A DNA stretch of 64,000 bases from NCBI RefSeq assembly GCF_001638985.1, contig NW_017265173.1:135062-199061 (forward strand), in the 5' to 3' direction. The position numbers were made by a program, and so were the translations under genes. This DNA is from Phycomyces blakesleeanus NRRL 1555(-) (lineage: Eukaryota; Mucoromycota; Mucoromycetes; Mucorales; Phycomycetaceae). Shown piece by piece: positions 12,756 through 23,257 of the stretch; position 1 is the first letter of the stretch; every line of letters starts with the position of its first letter. The notes below the pieces were generated by a model. It worked only from the letters and a program-made list of their open reading frames with translations. It did no database searches and was not told where the DNA came from.

Positions 12756-13974
12756 TTAATACCCGTCTCTAAGGGCCCACTGAGGAAATTTGGGGGTTAT
12801 GTCATCTGGGACTGCTGTATTGGACACACTGGGGAAAACCCTCTCCTTCATTTGAGAAGCACTTGACCCCATTGCTTCAATAACATACTCATCAACGAGT
12901 TTAATGAGAGTATTGAACTAAAATGATTTTGTTAATACTTTACTTTATATTTTTTATAATAAGACATAATTATTAATATAAAATAATATATCTCGTCACT
13001 TCTCCATCCTGGCCGAACAATCTTGATGATGCTCTTCGTGCGATTCTCAAAGTCTTCATCTGCAGATTCTCCATCGGACATTGCTGCCATTTGTATTGTG
13101 AAGTCACAATCTCTCTTCATTTGTAGATCAATTGCTTCTTTGTTGTCTGTGTATGCAAGTAAACGGCGAGTATGATTCTAATAGTAGTTTTTTTGTATTA
13201 GTATTTTTAAAATTCTCAAGACTAAACTATATTATTTTAAAATTATTTATTTAGAGATTACACTTACATCTCTGGCACGTCCTGCCCTTCTTGAACGAGT
13301 GTTTGTTGCTTTTATTTCCTCTTCGGTTCTTCTTGCTTTTGAAACCCAGCTGGTGAAGTTTTTGTGCAGTCTTGCTCTCAAGTCTGCCTCTCTAAATCTC
13401 TCATGGGTAAACTTGCGCTTCAAGTTTTCAAGAAGTCGCACCACCAACTCCTTGTTTGGCGACTTGTAAAAGAAAACATTTGTATTCCATCTGGGCTTAC
13501 TCTCATTTGCCAGGATATCAGCTTGATTTCTTGTTTTCAGCTTGGGATCCCACATGAGATTACGAATATGGGCCTGATAGAATATATGAGAAAATACATC
13601 AATAAAATTTTGCACACGTTGATACTCACATAAACATCATTAGAGGCCTTCTTGCTAAACTCAGACGGGGCGTTGAAGGCAGGCTGAGAAACATTAGTCA
13701 TTGTATTGGTAGGGGAAATGAGGGGGGCCCTGCTTAAACTGTCAATAGCAGTGATTGTCTCAGTGCTGCTGGTGGCAAGAACACCAATTCTGCTATTCAT
13801 GTTTAGCAATGTATCTTCAACAGTGCCGATTTGTTCTTGTACAATCGACATGTCAGCTGCCATGTTGGTTCCCATGGCTGTCATATTAGTTTTCAAAGTA
13901 GAAAGAATTTCCATCAATTGTTCGTTTGTAATCTCAACAGGACGAAGAGCAAGTTGACGTCTTTGAATAGCCAT
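12756..13974 (-). pseudogene. CACTA accessory gene of element A
   Basis: Exons: 13974-13630 (115 codons: starts MAIQRRQLALR, helical and coiled-coil-like), 13573-13268 (102 codons, basic), 13179-12992 and 12918-12756. The third exon carries AMSDGESADED and then VRPGWRSDE. The fourth ends FPQWALRDGY. There are two frameshifts (two extra bases near 13139, one extra A near 12900). The third splice donor reads ATATAT where B has a GT. The order, phases and exon lengths match those of element B, so this is clearly the same gene, now broken. The function is unknown. A basic, coiled-coil protein beside the transposase suggests a DNA-binding or TIR-recognition partner, but that is inference. Confidence 0.8.
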
Positions 13975-14471
13975 TGTCTACAGAATATAATAAAAGATAA
14001 AAATATAACTGTTAATTTTAGATTACATTGTTATTGATGCTATTATATAATTGAATTGAATTGAATTAAAAACAAATTATATCAAATTTACATACTTAAA
14101 TTATTTGAAATAAAATGGGTTGATGTGTGTGTGTTTGAGTATGAGTGCAATAAGTAGCAAGAAAGCAGGAGAAAGAGTAAACAAATTATATAAAACGTAT
14201 AGTTTATATAGATATTCAGCATACCTTTGGTATATAAGTCTCTATTAATACTTCTTGTAATCACTGAGATGCAAATTGGCTTTCATACTGCTTTAGAACC
14301 CAATTGATCAAACCAGTCTAGTCTTTTGTTTCAAACACACTTTTCTTTTTTCTTTTTTTTTCTTTTTTTGTTGTTGTTCCTGTTTCTCTTTTTTTTTGCT
14401 CTTTATATTTTCTATTGGTCTTTTCTTTGTTTCTCTATCTCTGCAACTTCTATTATATTTGCGAACTATTT
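13975..14471. promoter_or_regulatory. Putative divergent control region of element A (accessory / third gene)
   Basis: This is the 5' side of the accessory gene. A block at about 14235-14290 (minus strand: AAAGCCAATTTGCA, then AAGTATTAATAGAGA) is shared with element B at 16018-16066 and partly with F near 26836. A T-rich tract follows to the insertion point of element B at 14471. I infer a shared promoter element from this conservation; it is unproven. Confidence 0.4.
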
Positions 14472-14472
14472 C

Positions 14473-15478
14473 ACTGGAAAAGAGGTGCGGTTTTCTTATG
14501 TGTAAAACTGTAATTAATTATGTGAAAAGACCAGGTTTTACGATGCGATCAGATAGTTTTTACAAGTGTATGAAGCTGGCTTACTCATAGGTGGTAAGAC
14601 CAACTTTCGAACATAGGAAAAGGTCAGAACAGCAGGATAGTAGGATGTGTTTGCATTTTCTGTATATGGGTTTTTACCACATGCACTAAAACAGCAACTC
14701 AGAATTACGTTTTGTTGTAATATATCCTACTGCTTTCCGATTAAAAGAACGATAAATGAAAGATCGATTATACGGATATGCCAGTTTTTACATTGTTTAA
14801 TTTATGGATATGCCAGTTTTTACAGGGTTTTGTTGTATTTGAATTTATTTTATCCAATCTTAGAGACTTCTTCTTATACTGTTTGCTTCCATACACTTCT
14901 CCGATCTTTAATTTATTTATAATAATTATTGGTTTATTTTGTTTTTATTAGAAAGAAAAGAATATTCTTAGGTTTATAGTACAGTGGTTATATTTAATAT
15001 TCAGGAACGTTCTGGCTAGTGTTCTATTCTTCATACAATTTGAAATGGCCAATGTTCTGATAAAACAAGTATTCTCCAAGCAATATCTCCCAGAGAAAAG
15101 CCCAGTTGTGTGTTGCTTGCTTGTAAATGGTTGTTCTATGAAATTAGAAAAGTGTTAGCTGTTTGAACAAGAAATCGTGGATATTAAGAATATATATATG
15201 TAATTATGCTTGAAATATAATAGCTTACCAGAGACAAAAAGAAAAGGCGTCATGAATGCGAACCATAGTACTCAATACACTTTATTTGGCTATAAAAATG
15301 CTGAAAAAAAATTATTTTTTGTGAACTGTGTGGTAGAATATTTCATTTACCTACCCGAAGCAAAAGGATTTATTTGCAGACCAAGAGAGTACATAGGAGA
15401 CGCTAATATTGTCTTCAGTAAATGATATACATTAATATACAAAAAAAATAATATTGTTATATGTACAAAAAAAATTAC
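14473..15478. other. Non-coding end of element B
   Basis: AT-rich sequence between the left TIR of B and the third small gene. The only structure I see is a short direct repeat, GGATATGCCAGTTTTTACA, at about 14773 and 14804. No gene is supported. Confidence 0.5.
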
Positions 15479-15794
15479 TATGTCAATGACACTTATATGA
15501 AATGAAAGTTCTTGATTTGCGATGTGCTCATGAGAGGGAGGTTCATCTATAATAGAAATTATGTTAAGCCATGTGCTTATTAAAAAGAGATAGATTGAAA
15601 TAAAATAAAATATTACCGTGTTCATAACCGTGTTTAATAGTAGAGAGTAATTTCGGCGATATGGCCTATACAAAAGAAAGGAAAAAGTCAGGATAATTTT
15701 ATAGGATGACGGCATAAAGTATATTTACTAACCTTAGCTAATCCAGATGGACATTGTGAAGGGGATGCATCAGAAGGTAACAAAACGCGAGTGT
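15479..15794 (-). CDS. Possible third gene of element B, spliced, partial model
   Basis: Three exons with good GT-AG borders can be drawn: 15794-15733, 15665-15617 and 15546-15479. The joined reading gives PSDASPSQCPSGLAK, then ISPKLLSTIKHGYEH, then DEPPSHEHIANQELS. An inverted, degenerate copy with the same exon order lies at 21545-21843 in element A. The first exon and start codon are not clear; a further short exon may end near 15866. I do not recognise the protein. It could be a small protein or a spliced non-coding transcript. Conservation of splice sites between A and B is the main support. Confidence 0.4.
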
Positions 15795-16017
15795 CTGTAG
15801 TAATAGAAAACAATTATTATCATTTTAGTTATATATATATATATAATATTAAAGAATAAGATATCTTACCAAGAAAATCTGTGAATATAATAAATGTTGG
15901 AAAGAGAGAAAAGAGAGAAAACTTGTAAATGAAAAAAAAAACAAAAAGAACAAAAGACCAAAGGGCCAAAAGGCCAAAAGACAGAAATCATATATTGGAT
16001 TGAGTTGAAAAAAGCAT

Positions 16018-16263
16018 GTTCAAAGCCGATTTGCACCCCGTTAATTCCAGGAAGTATTAATAGAGATACGCGTATTAAAGAAATCCTGAGTATTTACAGC
16101 AACAAGTGTAATATAATAAATGGGTTCTTGCTTTTACTTTTACCATCTTTCCATTAACTACACTTTATTCTTTCGCTTAACACCTAACTTCTTTTGTATG
16201 TTAATAACACTCTATATATACAATGAATAGATATATAAAACAAATATAATTAACAATCAACTC
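16018..16263 (+). promoter_or_regulatory. Leader / putative promoter of the element B accessory gene
   Basis: It contains the conserved block AAAGCCGATTTGCA and AAGTATTAATAGAGA (16018-16066). The accessory ATG is at 16264. The same block occurs at the same place in A. It may serve both the accessory gene and the third gene, which run divergently. Confidence 0.4.
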
Positions 16264-17653
16264 ATGTATAACATTTTATTAGATAGCTTTCAGACCATGG
16301 TTAACAATCGTCAGTCAATTGCCCCAGCTCCATCCCCGGAATATACTGAGCTTTTAAGAAGGCTCACCGCTATGGAGGAAAGTCTCAAGACCATGGATTC
16401 AAACATTGGCATTGTCATCAAGGGGAACAAAGATTCATTGGAAATACTTGATAGCGTTGCCAATGCCTCTGGAGAGCTTCTTGCAGTTATTGCTCCTACC
16501 ACTATACCTGCTTCTGCTTCTGTCCCTTTCGCAGCTTCTTCCATTAGTTCTACTCTGGATTGGTATACAACACCTTCTGAGGCTTTTTTTGGTATCTCTT
16601 CTGCTGCTCCTTCTGTTGCTCCTTCTGTTGCTCCTTCTGTTGCTCCTTCTGTTGCTCCTTCTGTTGCTCCTTCTGTTGCTCCTTCTGTTGCTCCTTCTGT
16701 TGCTCCTTCTGTTGGTCCAGTGGTTCTTACTGGTGCAAACGCTGGTGAACTTAGTAAACAGGATCGCACTAGAGTTTTAGTAAGTGTTGAGATGTACAGT
16801 AGCTCATCAACATAATATCTCACACTAAGTATAGGCTCTTATCCAAGGAGAGTTGAAGAAACACAACTTCAAATCAAATAAGCTGGAACTAGTTGCAGCT
16901 AATGACAGCAAGTGCAGTTGGGATGTTAATGTTGATTACAGACTTCCACCCAACAGACAGCTGATGCATAACCTTCATGCATACCTGGCTCCAAAGGTTG
17001 TTGGGACTAGTGTTCGACAGGCCGATATTAGTGATTGTATCTACACAAACTTTTGTGGAACGAGACGCCGAGTCAAGGAATCCTATGAAGCGCGCAAAAA
17101 GACAAATTCTTGGTCAAGAAAAGCAGGTCGAGAGACTGATGTATGTTAGAAGTATATTTTGATTGCAAATTAAATGTATTCATATTAATACATTTATAAA
17201 CTAACATTTTGACCATCGCGAGCTGACCTACCATACATTCAAGGCTGAAATTGATATGAAGGTGGGTAAGAGCTGCGACGGACTCTTACAGAAAGAAGCA
17301 ATGTCTGAGGGCAAATCTGAAGACGATATGTCTGGAGTCTCGAGCAACCATGCAATTCGTACAGTGCGTCCAAGTTGGAGAAGTGATGAGGTAATTTCTT
17401 TTGTTTACATTATTGTATATAGCTTTTTTTTGTTTTTTTATGGATTTAAATAAAACAGAACTTTGATTAATCACTTATTTGTATTTAGTACAATCACTTT
17501 CTTGCAGTTGTTGATGATTTTATGCGTAATCGCATGGACTTCAATTCGCGTCAGATGTTGAAGAGGTCCTTCGGTAGAGATGCTGTTTTAGCAGTCCCGC
17601 CTAGATTGACATCCCTTCTCCCTCACTGGGCTTTTAGAGATGAGTTTCAATAA
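16264..17653 (+). CDS. CACTA accessory protein of element B (intact, 384 aa, 4 exons)
   Basis: Exons 16264-16779, 16835-17140, 17223-17390 and 17489-17653 are 172, 102, 56 and 55 codons. All three introns are phase 0, and there is no stop before the TAA at 17651. Exon 1 (MYNILLDSFQ; a second ATG is at 16297) begins with a helical segment (LLRRLTAMEESLKTMDSNIG), then a Pro/Ser/Val tract with nine APSV repeats. Exon 2 is a basic domain (SKCSWDVNVDY, RRRVKESYEARKK, SRKAGRETD). Exon 3 has EAMSEGKSEDDMS and VRPSWRSDE. Exon 4 ends LLPHWAFRDEFQ. It converges on the Tnp2 gene, with 131 bp between stops. The function is unknown. The basic domain and co-conservation with Tnp2 suggest a DNA-binding accessory factor such as the second protein of plant CACTA elements; I see no sequence homology to those. 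Confidence 0.78.
16606..16713 (+). repeat. In-frame 12-bp tandem repeat (APSV x9)
   Basis: Nine perfect copies of GCTCCTTCTGTT lie inside exon 1 of the element B accessory gene and encode Ala-Pro-Ser-Val. Perfect identity suggests recent expansion. The tract is absent from the accessory genes of A and C. Open frames on the other strand and frames (leucine- or GATE-rich) are by-products. Confidence 0.95.
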
Positions 17654-17784
17654 ATTTTGTTTTCTTATCCTCTACATCCTCCACATCCTCCATCTGACAA
17701 TGATAAACGTACCAACAAATACAAACACTATGATTATTCTTTTCTGTGTGCCTTTAAAAAAGGGAGTTATAATTTTATTATTTT

Positions 17785-20700
17785 TTAAATGTATTGTTTT
17801 TTTGGCAAAGGAATGACCAGCATCTTTTTTACTTTTCTGCGTGTTGTGTGCTCAGCAGTTGCTACTTCTAACATAATTCTATGCACTGGCAATACACATT
17901 GGAAATCGTCAGGAGAAAATGTTGGAAAGCAGGTTTCAACGTGTTCGTACTCTTGCGATTTATCATTTTCGGATGTGTACCATTTGATAAATGCAAAAGT
18001 ATGTTGAGAATTGTGAAGAAGTTGTGTTGGGCGGCGATGGGTGCGGAGCAAGGGAGTAAGGGATGAAGAGGTGGGTGGAGGAGTGAAAGAATGGGTGAAA
18101 ATGTACTGTATTTGACCCGTGTATGCGATGATATGCTCACCAGTACTTCCAATGAACTTTGCTTGTACAAGAGAGCCACGACTTCCAGATTCACCTTTAC
18201 CCTTGTAGACCTGCCCAAGGATGTTGATGTATTTCAACAGGGTGATTGTATTGTCGACAAAGTATGGTGATTCCGACGCTTGTTGAAAGTGAACTAATTG
18301 TTCATTGTTGTACGCAACTTTGTAGTATTGTAAGAGATGAACATAGTGAATGTCACTCATTGTGGTAGCGGATTTTAATGATAGAGGGAATGTGGAAGGA
18401 GGGAGAGGTTCGTTGCCTTTTACAAGTACATTTGGATCTTCAGAAGCCTCAACAAATGACTGTATGCGGAAGGTATGTTGACGGATGGATGGAATGGTGG
18501 CGGGTGTAAAGGAAGAAGTGAGTTTGGTAAGGAGAGGAAATGCAGATGTCTGGCAGGTACTCTGAAGGAAACTGTTGACAAGATCGTCTTTGTGCACATC
18601 TTCAATAAATTTCTTCATAAATGTTTCTTCAAACCCGATCTTCCTGTTTGTCTTCAAATTTTTTAACAACCCATTAAACCGCTCGAACCCGAATAGCCAA
18701 TAACCGTACACTGGTCCAAAATCACGAATTGTATCTCGAAGATGGAGGTGTAGGTGCATATTACAGGTGAGGATTTCGGTGTTGTATAGCTCGTCACATC
18801 TGATGCAAAAAGTTTGAAGAAACTGATGGGCAGTGTTGACTTCATCGAACGTGATCATTGGCTTGATCAACAGGTGGCATGCATCAACAAAGTTAATCCA
18901 GTTTTCGAATCTGTCTTTTGCAAGAACATCTTTCAACAGAACTGGCGAGTATACGAGCACCCATGACTTCCACTCGTCTGCCTTCATATACGAAAACTGC
19001 TTTCCTATTTTCGAGTTCAAAGAGGTGTATCCACCAGGCACAATCATCGTTTCTGCAGTCTTCTGCATTGCCGCAAAATGGCCATCTTGAATGTCTTCGT
19101 CTTTGATCCAACGATCCATCAATCTTTTAGGCGTCCCCAGGAATAAATTATGCATGGGATCGATGATCGTTCCACGTACTAGATCAAGGTATCCAAGGCG
19201 ATGCAACTGCGACCATCGAACACCATTTTTGACCTCCAGCCGATGCCTTTCTGAGGGGGTACTAGCACTTTCCCACTCCTCAGCATGCAACCTGTTCTCT
19301 ACACCGTCACGAAGCACCCACCGAGAGAAGTCAAACCCACGAAAGTCAACATTGACACCGTTTTCCAAGCGAGGGAAATGTCTGTTGCACTTGTAACATG
19401 CGCATGTACTGTTGTGCGAGGTGAAACCACTTGTCTTTCTTGCTGCCGGGATGTCACAGGCCACCATCATCAATGCGGCATGGACGCGGACACCACTAGG
19501 ACACTCGAAAGTTGGGATTGCCAGTCCCTCATACAATCTTATCAGATCATCTACCATAGGCCGGAGATAATGGTTTATCTCTTTGGATTTGGGTTCCTTC
19601 GGGCCAGGCATCAATCCTACGAGAAGTGTGTTCTCTGGCTTGTATCTTTCATTGCAGGGCAGATTGTTTACTACCAGGTATATGGCACCAGTCGAGTGCG
19701 TGACGTTATCGAAAGGTTGAAACCAGTCGATGTTGAGAGTCAACATTAATGAACGCGAATCCTTTGTGAATTGCACGCCATCTTTGTCTTTGAGCTCCTT
19801 CCACATGGTACCGTTGTATATGTTACACATCGTATCCACCATCTTCAGCTCGTGATTCCAATGTCTAATTTTATCCTCGAATCCTGGACGAAGAAAAAAC
19901 ATTCGTAAAGTATTAACAATGGACTGGTACAAGTATGAACGCTTGGCCACCAAAGCACCCGATGCTGATGTTTTCATCAATTGGCAGTTGCAAGACAAGC
20001 GTGCACCAAGCTTTACGAAATCGCAATGAGACGGGACAGATGCACTTTCTTCGTACACCTTGTGACAATCCTGACACACAACAAATTTCTTTATGCCTTT
20101 GGTCATGGCTGAGAAACCTGTCATGTGCTGAAGACCAGGAAGGCTCAAGGGCAGTTGGAAATCCTGCTCGTAAATTGTCAAAAGCTTGTTGATGAACTCA
20201 ATCAAGACAACGGCGCCCTTGTCAACCACATAGCGGGAAGCGAACATCACCACAAAAGTAGCAATGAACCTGTGCACTGGGTTCTGGGGCATATCGGGGG
20301 TGGCAAAAGGGTCTATTATAAAAAAAATTAATGCTTTTTTTTTAAAAAAATTTTTAACACTAACTGACCTTCACTATTCAATTCATTGTTGTCGAGCTCA
20401 ATAACATCGTCTTCGCTTTCGTCTTCACTGATTTCATTGCTGTTGCTTCCACTGTCATCATTGTTGCCATTGCTGATCGCATCATTAGTAATGGAAACGT
20501 CTTCAGTGTCAGACATTGAAGCTCCTTCCCAAACAGGTGAGTTTGTCTGAGTGTACGATTCTTCCAGGGCTCCGGGTTGATGGGTTAAGATAGCTACATT
20601 TAGAATATAACACTTGGTTAATATCTAATGGTATCTGAATTAAATAAACCTTACGTTCATCATCGACCTCCATCATATTTCTTTGGGTAGACATGTCTAT

Positions 20701-20900
20701 TACAACACGTTATTTCATGGATTACAATACAATTAAATAAATTCAAATATTGTACCCCTTTCACATCTTATGGTATTTAGACTTGCCCTTTTGTTATGAC
20801 GTTGAGCAGTTCTTCTGGCAACAAAACTATAGCCGAGATCGTTCTGACTACATCCAGCACAATGGCACTTTTCGTTGTAGAGTTCAGAAATTGTGGACAT
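17785..20900 (-). CDS. Tnp2-type transposase of element B (intact, 979 aa, 4 exons)
   Basis: Exons 20900-20756, 20696-20655, 20593-20369 and 20312-17785 total 2940 nt and read through without a stop. All introns are phase 1. Residues 1-48 hold a zinc-binding-like CHCAGC motif and a basic patch. Residues 63-137 are acidic and Ser/Asn-rich. The Tnp2 core follows: VCQDC near 216, LTLNIDWFQPFD near 327, STCACYKC near 438, IIDPMHNLFLGTPKR near 519, NMHLHLHL and FGPVYGYWLFGFE further on, and the tail VIPLPKKQYI. It is the transposase that would bind the CACTG ends and cut and paste the element. As the only unbroken Tnp2 here, it might also act on A, F and C. The Tnp2 family call is strong; activity is inferred. 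Confidence 0.9.
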
Positions 20901-21173
20901 AATGTTTATTTATTTTTACTTTGAAGTGTTAAGAGAAAAAGGAAACAAGTACAACATTTACTAAATTTACTATGTCTTTATAATGAAATGTTATGTCTTT
21001 ATAATAATAATAATAAATAATATTTTCGCCTGTTGTATCCAAGCCAATAGAAAACCAGAAAACAGTGTTTTCATCTTGAACACACAAAAAAAGCTGAGAT
21101 GAAAAAATACCCCAGATTTTCTATTGTTATAATTTAACTTTGTACATGGTAATTCCCGTATGTTTTTCTAGTG

Positions 21174-21544
21174 TTTGTGTAAGACATGTTCTTTTTAAAA
21201 AGTCTTCTTTATAGAAAATAAAAGAATTTATTTATTCTGTTGCCATAGACACACTCTTCGTTGCTGTCTCTACCCATTTTTTTATTTTTTTATTAGTCTT
21301 TTTTTTTAATCTGCTTTTTTAAAGTACTTTTTTTTATATAACTAAAAAGAATTAGTTGTTTCAGTTGCCATAGACACTCGCCCTCTCTTTTCTTTTTACT
21401 TCTTTCTTTCTCTTTTACTCTTATACTTGCAAATGTTCCTGGTAAGGCGCTTTTTTTCTTTATTTTTCTTTATTAGTAATTTCTTCAAATATAGCTGAGT
21501 AATAACAAGTATTTCTGCTACCATAGTCACGCGTATAGTTTCCT
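21174..21544. other. Element A sequence right of the B insertion, no gene seen
   Basis: T-rich sequence with two GTTGCCATAGACAC copies (about 21239 and 21365). It corresponds to the 5' side of the third gene of A. Confidence 0.4.
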
Positions 21545-21843
21545 TCTGATGCGTTCTCTTCACAATGGCCATCCGGATTAGCCAAGATTAGTAAATATAC
21601 TTCATACCATCATCTCATAAAAGTATCCTGATTTTTTCCTTTCTTTTTTATAGGATATATCACCAAAAATATTTTCTACAGCTAAACATGACCACCAACA
21701 CAATAATATTTTTATCTATTTATTTATTATATTTCTCTTTAATATTAATTAAACTGAATCCAATTTTTACTATAGATGAACAACCCTCTCCAAAACATGC
21801 TATGGATCAAAAGCTTCTATCTCATGCTGCTGTCATTGACATG
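21545..21843 (+). pseudogene. Third gene of element A, decayed
   Basis: The exon order matches 15794-15479 of element B: SGLAK (ending 21586), ISPKIFSTAKHDHQH (21654-21703) and DEQPSPKHAMDQKLLS (21776-21843). Two splice donors that are GT in B are AT here (21587 and 21704), both G to A. This supports a real gene in B that has decayed in A. Confidence 0.4.
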
Positions 21844-21899
21844 GTAAGACTTTTTTTGTTCTTTTACTATCCTTATATGTATCATTATATTACTTATAC

Positions 21900-22816
21900 T
21901 GTTTATTAATAAAAAAACTACCAGATACTATATCGACTTTTGATAAGTATTATCTATATCTACAAATAAATCCGTTTGCTTTGGGTATGTAAATTAATAA
22001 TTATATGACCCAATTCACAAAAATTAATTTTTTCCAATCATTTTCATAGTCAAAGGAATCAAAATTCCATAGCTTTACTTGTAATATTTTATTGTTTGGT
22101 CTTTGTACTGAATAATTACAATGTAAGTATTAATGGTTTATAATAATTGAAATATCCAACACATACGCACACCCATCACTAACGATTTATCTATTCTCAA
22201 AGAGTACTGCTCGTACCCCAAAAAAAACGTATTGAGGAGCTCATTTTTTTTTAGGTATTTCTTTTTTGTAAAAAATTTTCATCCCAAATATAACAAACCA
22301 ACCAAGCAAGAAGTAGCTAGAGATATAGAATAGTATTATTAGATCTGAAACCTAGAAACATTCTATTCTTTCCAATAAAAATAAAAGCATAAACCATTAC
22401 CAGCCTAATAAGAACGGGAAACCAAATAAATAAAGAACATATTACTGGTCCATAATTTTAAAGACGCCTTTTTTTGCTGCTGATGACCAAACTTCTTAAC
22501 AATAAACTAGCTTAAAGGTCACCTTTACGCTACTTTTAATCTTCATAATATGTCGGTGCCTGACCTTTATGGTTCCATATAAAGAATATCAAAATAGATA
22601 CGCAGTTTTAAAAAACTTTCTTTTTATATATCAAGTCAGATAAGTATATCTAAAGTGCTAACAAACCTTACCTGCGGCACCCCCCACCCACAATTCCGCT
22701 AGTTGACTCTAGTCATTCCACTATCTGTGAAGGTCACCTTCAGCACAAGTGGAAAAAAAATCAACTAATTTAAATATGGAAATTACACTACACTATACCC
22801 CATATTTAAACTACCT
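21900..22816. other. Non-coding right end of element A
   Basis: AT-rich sequence up to the right TIR. I see no gene or obvious repeat. Confidence 0.5.
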
Positions 22817-22838
22817 TATTTTTTTAATTTTTCCAGTG

Positions 22839-23240
22839 TACTGAATCAAGTCGTGCATTAAAATCTCCACATATAATAGTATCATCAGTTAAAGGAATGG
22901 CTGAAAGGATATCAAGAGCTTCATGAGTGAGCATAGAGAGTGGTAAGTAAAGGCATATAAGTCGAAGGGTACCAATCTTGACAGCAAGAGCATAGTTGTT
23001 GGGCATAGGTATTTGTGTGACAGCATAAGGACAGGAAGGAAAGACTAACAATGACACCCCCATTGATCTGCGGTAGTTGCCAGCAACAGGAGATCCATAG
23101 AGATGAAACTGAGACCAGGAGGTTGGAAGACGGGCTGGGGATAAGAGTCATGTTTCAGTTATAAAAAGCATATGAAGAGATTGACAGTGGTTGAGCACGT
23201 CTTTAATTGCACGAGGTTGAAGTCCATTAGCATTCCATAA
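22839..23240 (-). pseudogene. LINE-a ORF2 N-terminus: APE-type endonuclease
   Basis: The reading GLWNANGL (near 23230), then MGVSLLVFPS, LICLYLP and DTIICGDFNARLDS, is the usual start of a LINE endonuclease: the NAN motif and the catalytic GDFNA motif. Stops and frame changes occur near 23200 and 23150. It joins to 9241 and downstream once element A is removed. Confidence 0.75.
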
Positions 23241-23257
23241 TCCTATTGAAAGGTCAC

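Larger units (their letters stand above)
14472..21173 (-). mobile_element. CACTA element B, structurally complete, nested in element A
   Basis: The left end is CACTGGAAAAGAGGTGCGG at 14472. The right end, on the complement from 21173, is CACTAGAAAAACATACGG. A TTT target duplication sits on both sides (14469-14471 and 21174-21176). The length is 6702 bp, as in C1 and C2. Reading from the right end: Tnp2, the convergent accessory gene, then the third small gene near the left end. Its 5' leader (21000-21160) resembles the leader of A (9242-9400). Both main genes are open, so this may be an autonomous, recently active copy. Confidence 0.87.
9242..22838 (+). mobile_element. CACTA element A (interrupted by element B)
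   Basis: The ends are inverted repeats: TACTGGAAAAATAAAAAAA at 9242 and, on the complement from 22838, CACTGGAAAAATTAAAAAA. The left terminal C has mutated to T. A perfect 3-bp target duplication TAC flanks it (9239-9241 and 22839-22841), inside the LINE-a ORF2. Without the nested element B (14472-21173) it is about 6.9 kb. Gene order from the left is Tnp2 (+), accessory (-), third small gene (+). All three genes are damaged. Confidence 0.88.

Noticed and set aside
16406..16780. Leucine-rich 124-codon frame
   Set aside because: A frame shift of the same 12-bp repeat. No relative in other elements.
16311..16823. 170-codon antisense frame with EGAT repeats over the accessory gene of B
   Set aside because: It is the reverse complement of the APSV repeat. 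The sense strand has a full spliced gene with matching relatives in A and C.
9242..22838. A single 13.6-kb inverted-dimer transposon with two transposases
   Set aside because: A TTT duplication and a second TIR pair at 14472 and 21173 show that B is a separate insertion inside A.
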